Shown in pieces: positions 48,901 to 60,839 of a DNA stretch of 64,000 bases. The DNA comes from Boesenbergia rotunda (taxonomy: Eukaryota; Streptophyta; Magnoliopsida; Zingiberales; Zingiberaceae). The position numbers and the translations under genes were made by a program. The stretch spans positions 238,450 to 302,449 of the forward strand of contig JAGFNQ010005258.1 of NCBI GenBank assembly GCA_024364735.1. Direction: 5' to 3'. Each line of letters begins with the position of its first letter. Position 1 is the first letter of the stretch. Below the pieces are notes generated by a model. The model was given only the letters and a program-made list of their open reading frames with translations. It made no database searches and was not told the DNA's origin.

Positions 48901-49136
48901 GCCTCGAGATAACTTTGTTGACGATTGAACAAGAAAAAGCGTTTGAGAATCTCACTGCCCTTAAAAGCCTGTGCTTCAGTGGCTGTGCCAATCTGCAGTC
49001 CCTCCCAGAGTTAAGAGGCCTTCACTCGCTTGAGAAGTTAATCGTCTTAAATTGTCCCTTGATTCAGTCGCTGCCGAAGAAGGGACTGCCTTCTTTGCTG
49101 AAAGTGTTGGAAATGACTCATGCCATCCATTGCTGA
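45921..49136 (+). CDS. CC-NB-ARC-LRR immune receptor (NLR, RGA-like), 3' frameshift
   Basis: Intracellular immune receptor that senses pathogen effectors. A single exon gives 1071 residues from the ATG at 45921; an upstream in-frame extension to 45846 has no ATG. The coiled-coil (Rx-type) domain covers about 1-140, with an EDVID-like stretch RDVVYDAEDLLDELEYRRLR. NB-ARC motifs are in order: P-loop GMGGIGKTTLAQLVY at about 238, kinase-2 LLVLDDVWN at about 316, RNBS-B GSKILVTTR, a GLPL-like KGSPLVAK and RNBS-D CFAYCSIFPK at about 467. The MHD motif is replaced by IPD (533-535 in YVIPDLLHEMA). Leucine-rich repeats follow from about 590. The frame stops at 49136, but a shift of one base near 49111-49118 opens the expected C-terminal tail (CHPLLKEGFRNNCADLWESI and onwards to a stop at 49243). 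This is likely a single-base deletion. Confidence 0.95.
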   Translation: MDLPSYITMGGWFIQVIFDKYLSSRLQAWATNSGIGDDLERLRVAMLRIQSLLSCAEKTNSDGFVRWMKELRDVVYDAEDLLDELEYRRLRQQVEGETSSPVSAFLASNLEAARDAANRAGGFLSSNLFNFAEGDNAMNTKHGNSRPLNTPELTWDRATKARIRTITERLNQASSGVSEILTLFKLENCNGLNQRTEKGTTSSLRSTKVFGRQNNAKNLVELLLRLDDEQVSILPIVGMGGIGKTTLAQLVYSNPKIVEHFELRMWVHVSSSFSDMEFTREILECASDDKHEFNGVKNFDRLQSAIKEMLMRKRYLLVLDDVWNQENSSKLSVMERWDKLLAPLKAGKNGSKILVTTRSRAVSEMLTARNSINLKCLSDQDCWSLIKEITFSGANPEEEIKLEEIGQEIAQKAKGSPLVAKAAAIILKNKKNAEEWKMMLEGKNLYNHITPIMKPSYDNLPAHLQRCFAYCSIFPKCWKFSDDLIHLWMAQGYIQPKSKDARIQEIGQDYMDELVCRSFFEVEKKEFVTHYVIPDLLHEMACAICKDECIRVEDNEPTNIPPSIRHLFIKSEQFATVTDVYQFHNLRTLISCSEIQSNAHNVLEDVLKNLKSIRVLDLSNCKMDDLPEAICHCIHLRYLNLSATSIRQLPESLCRLYHLQVLNLLGCSLLSLPSCMNRLINLRHLAAAQQLVSNIAEIGRLTSLQRLEVFRVRYEIGYKIEELKDLNELQKSLHIRNLENVQSKNEASEAMLHMKGHLSVLQLHWLPSQRNHMVDAEVLEGLRPHRNLKRLEIIGCRGNMYPTWLETEWLTNLEIIYLSGSENWGCLPSLAQLPSLKVLWIQGLHLVKRIGTELFGTDEKALKWLEELVLDDMPQLECLEGKQMFPHLKSVVIKDCNKLKTLPPLPSSLTELTVLNQGFWLPYYDDMRMGKSPSVVSSLCIYNCSLLIAEFSVLLLQETLSSLRTLCIGDLSLLTGLIIRKNLACLQNLDIQNCLEITLLTIEQEKAFENLTALKSLCFSGCANLQSLPELRGLHSLEKLIVLNCPLIQSLPKKGLPSLLKVLEMTHAIHC

Positions 49137-49243
49137 AGGAGGGTTTCAGAAACAATTGTGCTGACCTTTGGGAAAGTATCAAACATGTCCCCCGAGTTGA
49201 GATTGATGGAGAGATGATTCAGGGAAGTGCTAGTGGAAATTAA

Positions 49244-50277
49244 CCATAGATTTAACTCAATAGCTGAACTTTGGTATACAAAAAATCTCCTCCTTTGAGA
49301 AGACTTTCTGTTGACACGAACTCAAAGACTTTGCCAATTGAATAGGATTTCAGACAGAAAACAGTCTGATTTTGCTGGTTCTATAAAGTATTTTCAATAC
49401 AATGATTTCTGGGTTTTGTTTCCATTTTATTAACTTGTTACTGCCTCGACAAGAATACTAATACTGTCTTCATTTGGCTAATCTATGAGTTCATGCAAGG
49501 TCATGGAATAGTAGGAATGAATATTCAGTATTAAGAGTCTACAAGCCACAATCTATGAAACAATTTCAGTAGCCAAGTGGTTATAGGGGTTACAATGAAA
49601 TGAGTTTTACAGGTATCACGACTATACCCAAATAAATTTATACTGCCTTCATTTGGTAGAGGAAGAGGGGAAAAAAAGAATTGTATTATCTTATTTTCTC
49701 GCTATTTTTTTATACCCAAATAATTTCTCCTTTTTTCTTCACAACAATTTGAATAAATTTGATTGGCTATCCATGAATACAGATCTATTTGAGTCTAAAT
49801 TGTCTGGTCTCCTAAGTATTGAGTTAGATATCACCTTCATTTTTTGGTTGGGAATCTAAGCTATGTTGATTTAGGCCAAATCCATCTATCCTTATATGGA
49901 ATGAACTACTATTAAGAAAGTCTTTCCTACAATCTAGCTTTCCAACCATATCTGCAATAAAAATAAAATCTTTTCTAACATGAAATGTAAAAGATACTAG
50001 GCATGATAATGTAAAATATACCAAAGAAAATTTATGAGAACTATTGAAATAGTTTGCTTATAGTAAAATAAGAATGAAAGACTACCAAAAGAGATGTTCT
50101 TCGACTATATTTAATAAAGAAAGGCTCATTTTTCTTTGTAGAATTCAATTACAATACGTATATTACTTACAAAAAACCCCAATCAAACATATAAAAGGAA
50201 GGAAAAAAAGGAGAACCATTACATATCAATGACAGATCTGTTATATGTTCTTTTCCCTCGTTAGCTTTGTTAGACGC
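49244..50277. other. Spacer between convergent NLR and TORTIFOLIA1-like genes
   Basis: Holds the 3' flanks of two convergent genes. AT-rich, no further gene seen. Confidence 0.55.
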
Positions 50278-53200
50278 TTACTTGATAAGCTGTTGCAAAT
50301 TGAGTCCCCAAGCTGAACCTAAATGCATCATTAGTTGGTCTGGAAGTGCCCCCTCCCAATTTTCTGGAAGTTCTAGCGTACAAGCTTCATGGAGATTCAA
50401 CAAAATCTCCCTCTTCAATTCGAGTGGAATCCTAAGGAAGTTAGCATCATTTTCTACAAGGTCTGACAACTGCAAATCAGACACAAAATGATCAATTTTT
50501 TAAATTTATTTTATTGAAGAAGTTTTGCAGGCACAACAACGGAGAGGTTTACACAAAAATAGCATTCGGAATGAGAGAAAAAAGGAGGCTGATTTGCTTC
50601 CAAAATTTTCAGACAGTAAATGCAAGATGCAAAATCATCATGAAAAGGCAGAAGAAAACATGGTTATTGATTTTTTTTCATGCGGGCTTGCATAGTTTCA
50701 AGAGACTAAACTGCAGAGGATATAGAAGACTCGGTGGAAAACTCTGCTGTGTACGTAAACAGTTGGGGAAAATAAAGCTCTCAAAAACATTTTTATTAAC
50801 AAGTCACTGTAAATTATCATGACAATAAAAAATAACAAGCATTTATTTATATTTATATAGTATTTATATTTACAGTCTAAAGACCTCCCAAAATCTCCCA
50901 AAACATGAGCTATTTTATCTGCTGCCTAGAAAACTGGCACTCTGTTTTCCTTTAATCAACTACTGAGTAAAAAACATGTATCAAACACTAGCCTTGTGTG
51001 GAATCACTTTAGTCCTAGAATGAGTTTAAAAATACGTAAAGAAATAAATGGGGAAGCAAACTCATGACCATAACTTTCATGAAATAGTCACTTCGATAGC
51101 CTTGATGAAAAAATCCAATAAATTCACACTGGTAGGGAAGGTATTTGCTAATTTCAGCAGAACAGCCATATGGTTCTCTTGCACCATGTGATCCCAATAT
51201 TTGATCATCATTCTAGTGGCCACCCAATCAATCCTTAAGACCCAATCAATAGATTGACAGGATAGAAACACATAATATTCTAGACAGGCTTATTTTCCCT
51301 AACAAGCACTGATTCAAGGAAACTGTTGAAATTTGCATACTCCAAAGCTAAATGAGATGTGCACAACTAACCCTCAAATACTAAAGAAAAAGAACAGCAA
51401 ACAGCACCCAACCGAGAATTAAGCAATCTAAAGAGATTTGTCTAAATCCAACATGAAATCTTGGGCCATCAATTGTTGATTTGTTGTGAGCTTAATAGTC
51501 TCATTAAGTTACCAACTATGTAAACAATATGCACGAAAATACCATCTCTGAACATACAGGAACGAATTAAATGATTGTAAAAGAAGTCTATTAGTGAAGT
51601 AGTTTAGACTTTAGAATTCTAACTTATTTATGTTCGAAAAAAGACTATATATATATACAGTGGTTTAATTTACAAAAATTGAATACCATTTACCAGATAA
51701 ATCGGAATTCTCATCTACAAGATACTACAGATAAGTAAGAGACACAACATTATAGAATCAAGATACAAAAAACGTCTTTCAGCAGATAAAATATATTTCC
51801 AGAAAATACATTAGATAAAATAAAGTTTTTTAACAACGACCAATAAATTCTAATGTCACAATAAAATTTGGTACCTGTTGAAGCCAGCTTAATGCTATAT
51901 CAAACAAACTTTGTTCAAGAACAAATTGCCCAACTGCATGCAAGACTTCATTTGCTATTTCACCAGAAAGCTGGTCGAAAATTGGGCCTGATTTATCCAT
52001 CAGCTTTACAAGCAATAAGTCATCACTAGTTGAAAGAATCCCTGCATAAGCTGAATCAATATCACCAATATGAAGTAAATCCATTGCACGAGTCCAAGAT
52101 GCCCAGAGTGGACCCCTATCTGCCCCTTGATTGTCATCTGTTAAAGCTTCAGCATCTAATTGGGGAACAGGAATGCATGCAGAATTTCTAGAAGTACCAT
52201 TATCTTCCCCAGCTACTCGAATAGCTTCCAGGGTAGCCTCATCCTTTGAAGATCGCCAAACACTTCTTGCTGAAGGTCCTTCACCAAGCCTGGTTGATCC
52301 CGATCCCTTGTTCCAAGCCCTCCTGCCGCTGACTCGATCACTGTCATGATTGGCTCTGGGTACCCCACCATCCACTGGAACAGTGCCAAAACCGTTTGAG
52401 TTGAAAAAACCATTTCTGGATATTGTGTACCCGGAAGAATCACTTGCTTCAGATTCAGACCTCCTAGGAGAATCTCTTCTCTTTACACCAGAAACTACAC
52501 TGCCTGATGAGAAATACCTTTCGGAAAATGGAAGTCGCATCTCACCAAGCCTACTAAACTTTGAGCTGGTATATGAAGATCTAGCTGGAGAATTGTCAAA
52601 CTGTAGAAACATGCTTCCTCCTCTCCTTCCAGATGACATAGCCAAATCATGAGCCATTTCTTCCACGACTCTCTCAAGACCCCTGACTCTATTTTCTAGA
52701 TTCACCATATTATCATGGGAACCTCCCATAAAGTCCTGAAGTCACAAGACAAACTAGTGAATTGTATGTTAACAATGAATATGTATATCAGGTGGATGGT
52801 AAGAAAGAGAAACAATCCAAACAATATGATGGATGAATCATTTGTTATCTCAAGTGAGAGAAAGCATTTGGAAGTAAATGAAATATCCACGATGAAGATC
52901 TGAGTGATAGTTTAAGCATATGAAGTGCACGATATCTCTTAACATAAGTTGAAATTGTTCTCCATAGAAGTCTCGTGAAAAGGATGTCTTTATCATACAC
53001 CAATTTTCTTTATAGTTTGTCCACTATTATATCAAGATTGTATTTTATTCAGCCCGTAATCAGCAAATACCAATAGCATGCTTGCAAATATGCTACAAAC
53101 ATGGGATTTTTAATTTATTAGAGCAATTAAATGTGGAAGACACTTAGGGGATGTTACTGTATTCCAGAATACTAATTTTAGACGTGACAAAAGAAGCTAC

Positions 53201-56200
53201 AAAGTCATTTAGAAGGCAATTATAACGATAATAATAACCCCATGAAAATACAAATTGTAAGTTGTTTGAATATATTTGGATGAATATTCTCTCCAATCAG
53301 TAAATAACACTATATTTTGACTCCTAATGCGATAAGCCAACTTAATAGGCCTACACATGCAACTGAAAATGCATAAGCCATAAGTAATCGAAATCAACAT
53401 TATGCACATTATGTTCTCTAAACCACCGTAACCATCTTCCACTTCAGATATGAACCTAAAGAGGGTGCCAGAAGGTGATCCCACATTATTGGGATAATAT
53501 GACTTGCTATATCAAAACAAATAAAAACATTGCTTATTATAGACCCATCAACAACCAGCATAAAAAAAATGAAGAAATAATAGGAAAAGCTACTGAAGAT
53601 GCTTGTATTTCAGGGACAGCAAAAAAAAAAAAAAATGAGAATTATAAATTGAAAAAGATTTGCAAAATCAGCAATAGATAGAAGCTGATAAAAACTTGAG
53701 AGACATCAGCCTAAATAGACATATTATCGTATATTTTAGGAAAAAGCAAGCATAACATAGAAAGTAAAAAATGAATGAGAATCTATTGGAAATGGGAAAT
53801 AGAACACTTCAACAATCTGATACAAGCAACCAATATTCAACGACATAACAAGTATATTTACAACAGAATGGAAGGGAAAAAAGAAATCACACATGAAGAA
53901 ATAATAAATAAGTTTTAGTTTATCTATAAACCTGTAACATATTCATGATACTGGTCTGTTGCCTCTCTAGTTGAGCTAACTGTCTCTGTATCGCTGACCA
54001 ACTAGCTTTATTACTTATAAATGTACCTTCAGTATGGGCATCCAATCTAGTAATCTCTAACTGACCTAGAGGTAAATCTTTCATAGATCCCTCACTTCTA
54101 TCATCAACATCAACAAGTTTTGCTTTTGAATCTTTTGCCCAGAGTAGTCTTTGTTCTGGCCGCTTATCCCATGCATTTGAATTTTTATATCCATGAGAAT
54201 TATCTAATTGTGGACGTATGTGCATCACTGTTTGGTGTTCCTACCAAGTGTCTGCAAGTTTCTTGTTGCCCTTCAATTGGTGAATGAGAGGACTGCAAGT
54301 GCCTACGAGGTACCATTACTTCTACAGGTAAGTCATCCAAACTCCTGTTCTCAAGTTTCTGGAAGAATTCCGGGTTCAACTCTTTGTCTGTCAAAGTAGG
54401 TGCCTTTTTCTTTAAAAGTGCAGCAGCTCTCTCTGGTATGTTAGTGCTGTTTCCTTTAAATACAGATTCATTTTCACTAGATGAAGAAGCAGCATATGAA
54501 ATCTTTAATGACTCCTGAACTTTACCACAATCAAACCCATCTTGATCTGCCTTTTCTTCATTATCAACTAATTCCAATTTCCTAGATTCTGCAGTAAGCC
54601 AGTAACATTAAATAGTTAAAGTAAGATGGCTTCATGAACAGCAAATAAATAGCAGAACTCAATAGGAAACATAAAGTCATGTACCTTTTTTCCTTGGTGA
54701 AATTCCATCCTCTCCTTTAATCTTCTTCCATAACTGCAATGCCTCCATTATGCTATCTCTGCAAGGTTTTACCTGAAAACGCAATGAAAGATTAAAAAAT
54801 CAACCTAGTGATGGAATTCTCATAGGCACTGCATATTCAATAATCATTAGCTAGGGCACCTAACTAGTTTACCTTGTCAAAGCGGCAAGCCTCGAGTGCA
54901 GCTATGGTTGCTGCAGCACCATCACCAAGCAAATGGCTTAAGCAAGACGCTAACACACACAGTGTATCAGCAGCTGCCTTACGGGTAGCCCAGTCACTAT
55001 TCTCAAGGCATTCACAAATTATTTGCAGTATTTGTTGTATGCTCTGGGGATTAATAGCTCCTACCTGAAAAGGATATGCTAGATTGTTTCCTGATTGAAA
55101 ACAAACTTAACTAGATTTCATTAAGAAGATCATTAAATGAGGCCCTTCCTATGTGAATCTTATTCAAAAGTTTGTGAAAGTGCTCCATCTTTAATAGAAT
55201 AAAATTATGTCCAGAAACCAATCTCCACCATTAGCACTAAACAAAAACGAAGAATGGCATAACAGAGTAGCATTGAAGCATATGTAAAATATTACTTTCC
55301 ACAGGAAGGTTGAATGTTGAGAAGTTATAGATCAATAGCTCAAGCAAGTATGCTTGAACTAGATTTCAAAGAGGAGAGACGTAGGTTTGTATTTATGGTG
55401 GCCCAACCTTTTAAGACTCTAGATTAACATGATATAGGATATGTATCAGAAATCACCAAATTCTATAGGTTAATCAAAGATACAGTTGTCTGCTTCAAGC
55501 GATATATGGCTCTCCAAAACCAATTGTGAATAGGATGTAAGAGATGATTCTTGGTCTCTATTTAAGAACAAAATTTAATGAAGCGACTAGTGTATTAAAA
55601 AAAGACTAATAACCAAGTTAACTTTAGTTAACTTCAATAAAAGGGACTGGAAGATAAGAACCAGATTGTAAGTGTCTCAGTAGTTCATGATAGCATAATG
55701 TGATTTCCTCCAACGACATGATTATCAATGATCAAAAGCATAATGCAAGGGGTGAAAAGGTCGACATAAACTTTATTAGTCCTTCAGGTTTAATGAAAGC
55801 TACAGGAGCCAACCAACCTGAGCGAGGCTAGAGACAACTGAAAGCAATGCTCCTTTCGCTAGAAAGCTCTGGCTACCGAGCGTCTTAAATACCCTAGGGC
55901 ATAGCCTCTGGAACATCGACCCTGCTGCTGCAGTCTTCCCGTCCTCTCCTATCCCCCCACACTCTACCACCTTCGCGAGACACATAGCAGCCCCTCCCTG
56001 CACCACCTTGTTCTGCTCCGCCATTGCCTCAAAGAACGGTTTCACGAACAGCCCCAGCACCGGCGACGATCCTCCTCCGCCAGGGCCGTCCTCGGCCGCA
56101 GCCGCAATCGATGGGCGGAGGTACAAAGTGGCGAGCGAGCCGGAAGCGTCGCGGCAGGCTTCTCGGACAAAGGAATCAGGAGTAGGGTCCCTGAGGCGTC

Positions 56201-56654
56201 GGACAATGTGAGCGATGATCCTGGGTAGGTGCGCCGAGGCCGCGTCGGTGTGACAGGCGCAGAGAAGCGCTAGGAGGCGGAGGGATTCACGCCGGGCGAC
56301 GAGGAATGAAGACTGCTTGGACGCGGGTAGGTCCTGGGGGGCCGGCGAAGGCACGGCGGGGTCGTGGATGAGGGCGTGGAGGAGCATCGGGACGCCGGTG
56401 GCGGGGAGGGTCTGGATAATCTTCTCCAGTTCTTCGACGGCGATCTGGTGCGTGTCGCGGTCGGAGAGCTTGGATAGCGCGGCGAGGGCACGCGATTTGA
56501 GCTCCACCATAGCGAGATGGGAGGAAAGCGAAGAAGAATAGGAAGGAGGTAGGGATTTGGACGAGGAGGAGGCGGAGGCGGAATTGGGAGGGTTAAGGGA
56601 TGCGGAAACGGACCTGGAGAGCTTGGAAGAAGGCTTGGGAACGGGAGTCGCCAT
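50278..56654 (-). CDS. TORTIFOLIA1/SPIRAL2-like microtubule-associated protein, one frameshift
   Basis: Plant microtubule-associated protein of the TOR1/SPR2 family, which binds cortical microtubules and shapes directional cell expansion. Six exons on the minus strand: 56654-55818, 55064-54873, 54772-54685, 54588-53932, 52735-51875 and 50469-50278, for about 941 residues. The N-terminal 35 residues are Ser/Pro-rich. HEAT/TOG-like helices follow at about 45-370 (MVELKSRALAALSKLSD, WATRKAAADTLCVLAS, CRFDKVKPCRDSIMEAL). The middle is disordered and charged. A coiled coil lies at about 575-625 (SWSAIQRQLAQLERQQTS and NLENRVRGLERVVEEMAHDL). The conserved C-terminal domain starts with GPLWASWTRAMDLLHIGD and ends LGSAWGLNLQQLIK. 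In exon 4 one extra base near 54190-54235 shifts the frame between NSDAH and QLDNSHGYKN; removing it restores phase at the next splice site. Exon 1 is very GC-rich. Confidence 0.93.
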
Positions 56655-57859
56655 GGGAAGAAGAAGAAGAAGAGGCCGAAGAGAAAGGCGAAAAAAAGAT
56701 TGGATTTTTAGGGAAAGAAGCAGAGTGAGTTTTACGCTAATGGCGGTTTTAAAGTTTGAGAAAATTTCAACTAGAGCCCCAAAGAAAACAATTTATCAAC
56801 TTCTCCCCGGATTGTAAATAGCCTTTTGCCCCCCGGAGTTTTCTAAATCGATTGGCAAAACGGTGAAATGAAATGGTAATTCAATTAAAACCATAGGTGA
56901 AAGTGTGCAATGAAATGGCAATGCAAGCTAAATCAAAATATATTAAATTTAAGGATAATTTTTTTTTCAAAATAATATTGTAATAAATACTATAACATAT
57001 TTTAAAAAATTAATTCAACTTGATAAAAATATTATACATGTAACACTTTTTATATAAAATTATTTAAATTCATTTGAAATTAATTCGATATAGTTAAAAT
57101 TAAGTAAAACTATGTGACAATTATCATTAAATGTCTTTTAATTTTTAAACAAAGGATATCTTTTAGCAATTTTAATAATCAAGGGTGCGATTGGATTTTT
57201 ATCCTAAATTTAAATTAGAAACTTTAATCTATTTTGATTAAGTCAATTAAAATATTTAGGAAATTAATTATCCATTTACCGAATAAATAGGGAACATATT
57301 ATTATCTGATTTATTTAAGGGTATTTCAAAAGATGTGGACCGTACGGCATTTTAATAATTTTGGAATTGGAGAATTTTGAAAATAAAGTAATATTTAATA
57401 GTGGGGAACAAAATTGTCTTATACAAAAAAAATGAATTTTAGATATATATCAGGAAATTAAAATCTAAAGGACAATGAATATAAAATTTCTGGCCGTTGG
57501 AGGACATGCACGACAAGGAATCCTTGTTTGAATTCTTTCAAATTAGGTGGCGAGCCAATTTTCGAGTTTGGTGAATCAAGTCTTTCGTTGATTATGATAT
57601 ATAACCTTTCTTTTAATAAATAGTACAATAAAAAATTTGATGTGGTGCATAAATTAATTAATAAGGGGTGTGATGTGTGAATCTTGAAATTTTAAGGATC
57701 TCATTGATCTTATTGAGTCAAATTTTTTTGTTCCTAAAATACCCTAAACTTATGCTTATGTTGAATTTGCCCAACTAATAAATTAATAAGAGTAGAAATA
57801 AAAAAGAGCCCTTCAAAAGCCTACTTCATATGTTGAAAAAGTATTAATAAGAGTATGGA
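56655..57859. other. TORTIFOLIA1-like upstream region, no gene
   Basis: The first 150 bases are the promoter and leader of the TORTIFOLIA1-like gene on the minus strand. The rest is AT-rich with no gene seen. Confidence 0.5.
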
Positions 57860-58290
57860 AGTAATTTGATAAAATTACAAGAATCGGCCCACGATGAACT
57901 TCTTAGCCCCTGTATCTTCCAACTTATATTTCTTGTCCAAGGATTCCCACAGCTCTTTAGCCGTTCTTTTCGTTCTGTATACAACATACAGCGAGTCGGC
58001 TAGGCAATTGAGAATGTAGTTTCGACAAAGTTACTCAGAATTAGTCCAAGCCTCCACTTCAGCAACGTCAGCTTGCTTGGGAGGGTACTCGGTCAAAAAC
58101 CGAGCCAGATTGAGCGTGATCAGGTAGAAGAGCATCTTCTGCTGCCACCTCTTGAAGTTCAACCTAGTGAACTTCTCTGATTTTTCCCCATGGTTGATTG
58201 GGACATTCCTGATCGGGACAGAGGGGGCCTGGTGATGAGTCTGTTTCACCTCAACACGTCCCGTGACCATCTCAACAGAATCAAATCTGT
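57860..58290 (-). pseudogene. Copia-type gag fragment
   Basis: The minus-strand translation resembles the gag (UBN2-type) part of Ty1/copia polyproteins: EKFTRLNFKRWQQKMLFYL, then, after one stop codon (58035-58033), LCRNYILNCLADSLYVVY and ELWESLDKKYKLEDTGAKKF. The polyprotein downstream (protease, integrase, RT) is missing. The element runs toward lower coordinates. Confidence 0.8.
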
Positions 58291-59239
58291 TTCAAGTTTG
58301 TTGGAGGAAATGTTCCATTTCGGAGAAGTTACAATAAATTGAAATTACTAAAATTAATTCCAACTTATCTGTTGAGTGGCCTGAGCTGCTTTATGTTGAT
58401 GCTTGGATGGCTAGAGGGGGGGTGAATGTAGCTAGACACTAAAACACTTACACTTTGAAACTTTCTGCGATCAGAGATTAGCAGCGGAAACAAAAACACA
58501 GAAAGCAAAACAGAGAAGGGAGCAAACCGACGTTAACAAGAAGATGTACAAGGTTCGGGGATAACTTACCCCTACATCTTGGCGTGCCCGTAAGGTGGGC
58601 GATCCCTTGATCGTCAGCAGATCAAGCCCCGGTGAACCCCGGATATCAAAGCCTCCTTCTTAGTGGAGAAACCTCTCCACAAACCGTCTCAGATGGATAA
58701 CACGATAAGTACAGAGACACGAGAAGAAGCACAATAGACACGATAAGTACAGAGACACGAGAAGAAGTTCTCACAATAGATGTCTCAGGAACACTCAAGC
58801 ACGAAGCCTTACAGAGAGCTTAAAACCCAGCCAAAACCTTCACTAGTTTTTCTGTTCGTTCTCCTTTGCTCCTCTGCATCTCCGCCTCTTCTTAAGCTCC
58901 TGCTCACCATCGCCAGGCTCCATCAGCACCCACTGAGCCACAGCCTGACCCACTGACTCCACTGAGCACCCAGTCCACTGAAAACCTCTTCAGCTGAGCC
59001 TCCGTCAGTCACCAGACGCGCCAGAAGCCGTTGAGACCTAGGAAGAGAAAACAGTCAAACCTGACGAGGAGAAAGTCTCCAATTGACCCTCCTCCTTTTT
59101 TTGGGTCATCCTCCATTACCTGCACACTTAGCAGACACTTAGCAAAGCATATTAAACACAATCAGCAAGGTAGCAGAGAAAACAGAAACGATCTAAACGC
59201 GATCAGAAGTCTGACAGCAGATTTGAATTAAAGTTATCA

Positions 59240-59740
59240 GCTACTGATCGGTCCACAGACCGATCAGAGAAGACCCTGATCGATCAGGTCACCTCCTGAT
59301 CAATCTAGTGTCTCCCTGATCCGTCACACTGACCGATCAGGGATCGTGGATCGGTCACCCGACCGATCCATCCCTTTGCTGAGCTTTCAAGCCCCTACCA
59401 CCAGCCAAAAGCACTGATCGGTCACCTGACCGATCGGATTGTGCCCTGATCGGTCTGGTGACCGATCAGGTCACTCCTTGACTGATCAGGAGCCATCCTG
59501 ATCGGTCAGGATGAGGAAAGTTCGACATTTTGATCGGTTAGATAGACTGATCATTGTTCCTCACAGAACCCATCTGATCTCTCTCTGATCGTTCACCAGA
59601 ACGATCAGAGGCCACACAGAAGTCTTCTGTTCTCTCCCTGATCGTTCACCAGAATGATCAGACTTCTCTAGATCGATCACCAGACCGATCCACAATAGGA
59701 AGTTCGTGCCAACTCCCTGATCGGTCTCCAGACCGATACA
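59240..59740. repeat. Array of GATCGGTC / GACCGATC palindromic units
   Basis: Dozens of close copies of CTGATCGGTC and GACCGATCAG, often as a pair separated by a few bases (GATCGGTCACCTGACCGATC), so most units can form a short hairpin. Spacing is irregular. Confidence 0.85.
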
Positions 59741-59884
59741 ACTCTGACTAAATCAGCCCTAAGTCCATAGAACAGCCTTCCTAGCCTTCTCTGACTCATT
59801 CTGGTCTCAGAGAACGAGCTCACGTGCCCTCTCCGACCAGTACACGCAATGCTCAGTCCTCCGGACCAAGACTTCGTGCCCGGC

Positions 59885-60235
59885 TTCACTCACCGGGACT
59901 TTATTCAATCTAGCTTTACTCACTAGGACCTGACTTCACTCACTTTCACCCGGCTTCACTCACCGAGATTTCAATCACCTGACTTCACTCACCAGGACCC
60001 GGCTTCACTCTCACCAGGACCCGGCTTCACTTACCGGGATTTCCGTCACCTGGCTTCACTCACCAGGACCCTGCTTCACTCACCGGGATTTCCGTCACCT
60101 GACTTTACTCACCAGGACCCGACTTCACTCACCGGGAGTTTCATCACCTGACTTCACTCACCAGGACTTTCATCACCTGGCTTCACTCACCAGGACCCGG
60201 CTTCACTCACCGGGATTTCCATCACCTCGTGCCCA
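59885..60235. repeat. Array of GGCTTCACTCACC-type units
   Basis: The phrase CTTCACTCACCAGGACC or CTTCACTCACCGGGATTTC recurs more than ten times with the alternating ends CACCTG and CCCGG. The unit is about 17-30 bases long and irregular. Confidence 0.88.
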
Positions 60236-60344
60236 GTCCCCGATCAGGACTTAATCCGAATTCACTCAACCAAACTTAAATCAGTGTCAACACCAAAACA
60301 ACAATCGGGCCAGACTACATCAACACTTTATACGCAAACTGCAG

Positions 60345-60560
60345 TCTCCCGAGCTCCCGATCTCGAGCTCCCGACCAAGTCTCCCGACCCGATCAGTGTC
60401 TCCCGAGCTCCCGACCAAATCTCCCGAGCCGAGCTCCTAACCAAGTCTCCCGTCCCGAGCAGTGTCTCCTGAGCTCCCGAGCCGAGCTCTCGAGTTTCCA
60501 AGCAGTAGTCGGACGTCTCCCGACCAGGATCTCCCGAGTAGTGGTCGAGCGTTTTCCGAC
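60345..60560. repeat. Array of CTCCCGAGCTCCCGACC-type units
   Basis: GAGCTCCCGA, GTCTCCCGA and GAGCCGAGCTC are repeated irregularly. It follows the two other arrays within the same Copia upstream part. Confidence 0.8.
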
Positions 60561-60826
60561 CGACCAGAAATTTGCTGAGGCCTGCGCAGCGCAGTTTTCT
60601 TGAAACAGATTCGTCCTCCTCCAGCGGTGCTTCGAGGCTCAGATGGACTTCTGTTTCTCAGGATACAACAGCAGACCACGGACACAATAGAACCCTCGTT
60701 GCTCGTGGCGAACTGAGAAAATACCCGACTGCTATCAAAGGAGGTCGGGAAGGAGGCGGAAGAGAATCTCGTAATCTCGTTCTCTGTGTCTGTATGTCTG
60801 TGCCTTTTGATCTCGGTCGCACAACC

Positions 60827-60839
60827 CTTTTATATAGAC
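60827..60839 (-). promoter_or_regulatory. TATA box of the Copia LTR (minus strand)
   Basis: CTATATAAAAGGG on the minus strand, with the correct orientation to drive the gag fragment at 58290-57860. It is read as the LTR promoter of the decayed element. Confidence 0.55.

Noticed and set aside
54190..54235. Tiny intron instead of a frameshift in the TORTIFOLIA1-like gene
   Set aside because: The interval is shorter than any normal plant intron and lacks matching splice sites; one extra base explains it.
59240..60560. CRISPR-like array
   Set aside because: Repeats are palindromic and irregularly spaced with no unique spacers of constant length, and this is a plant nuclear genome.
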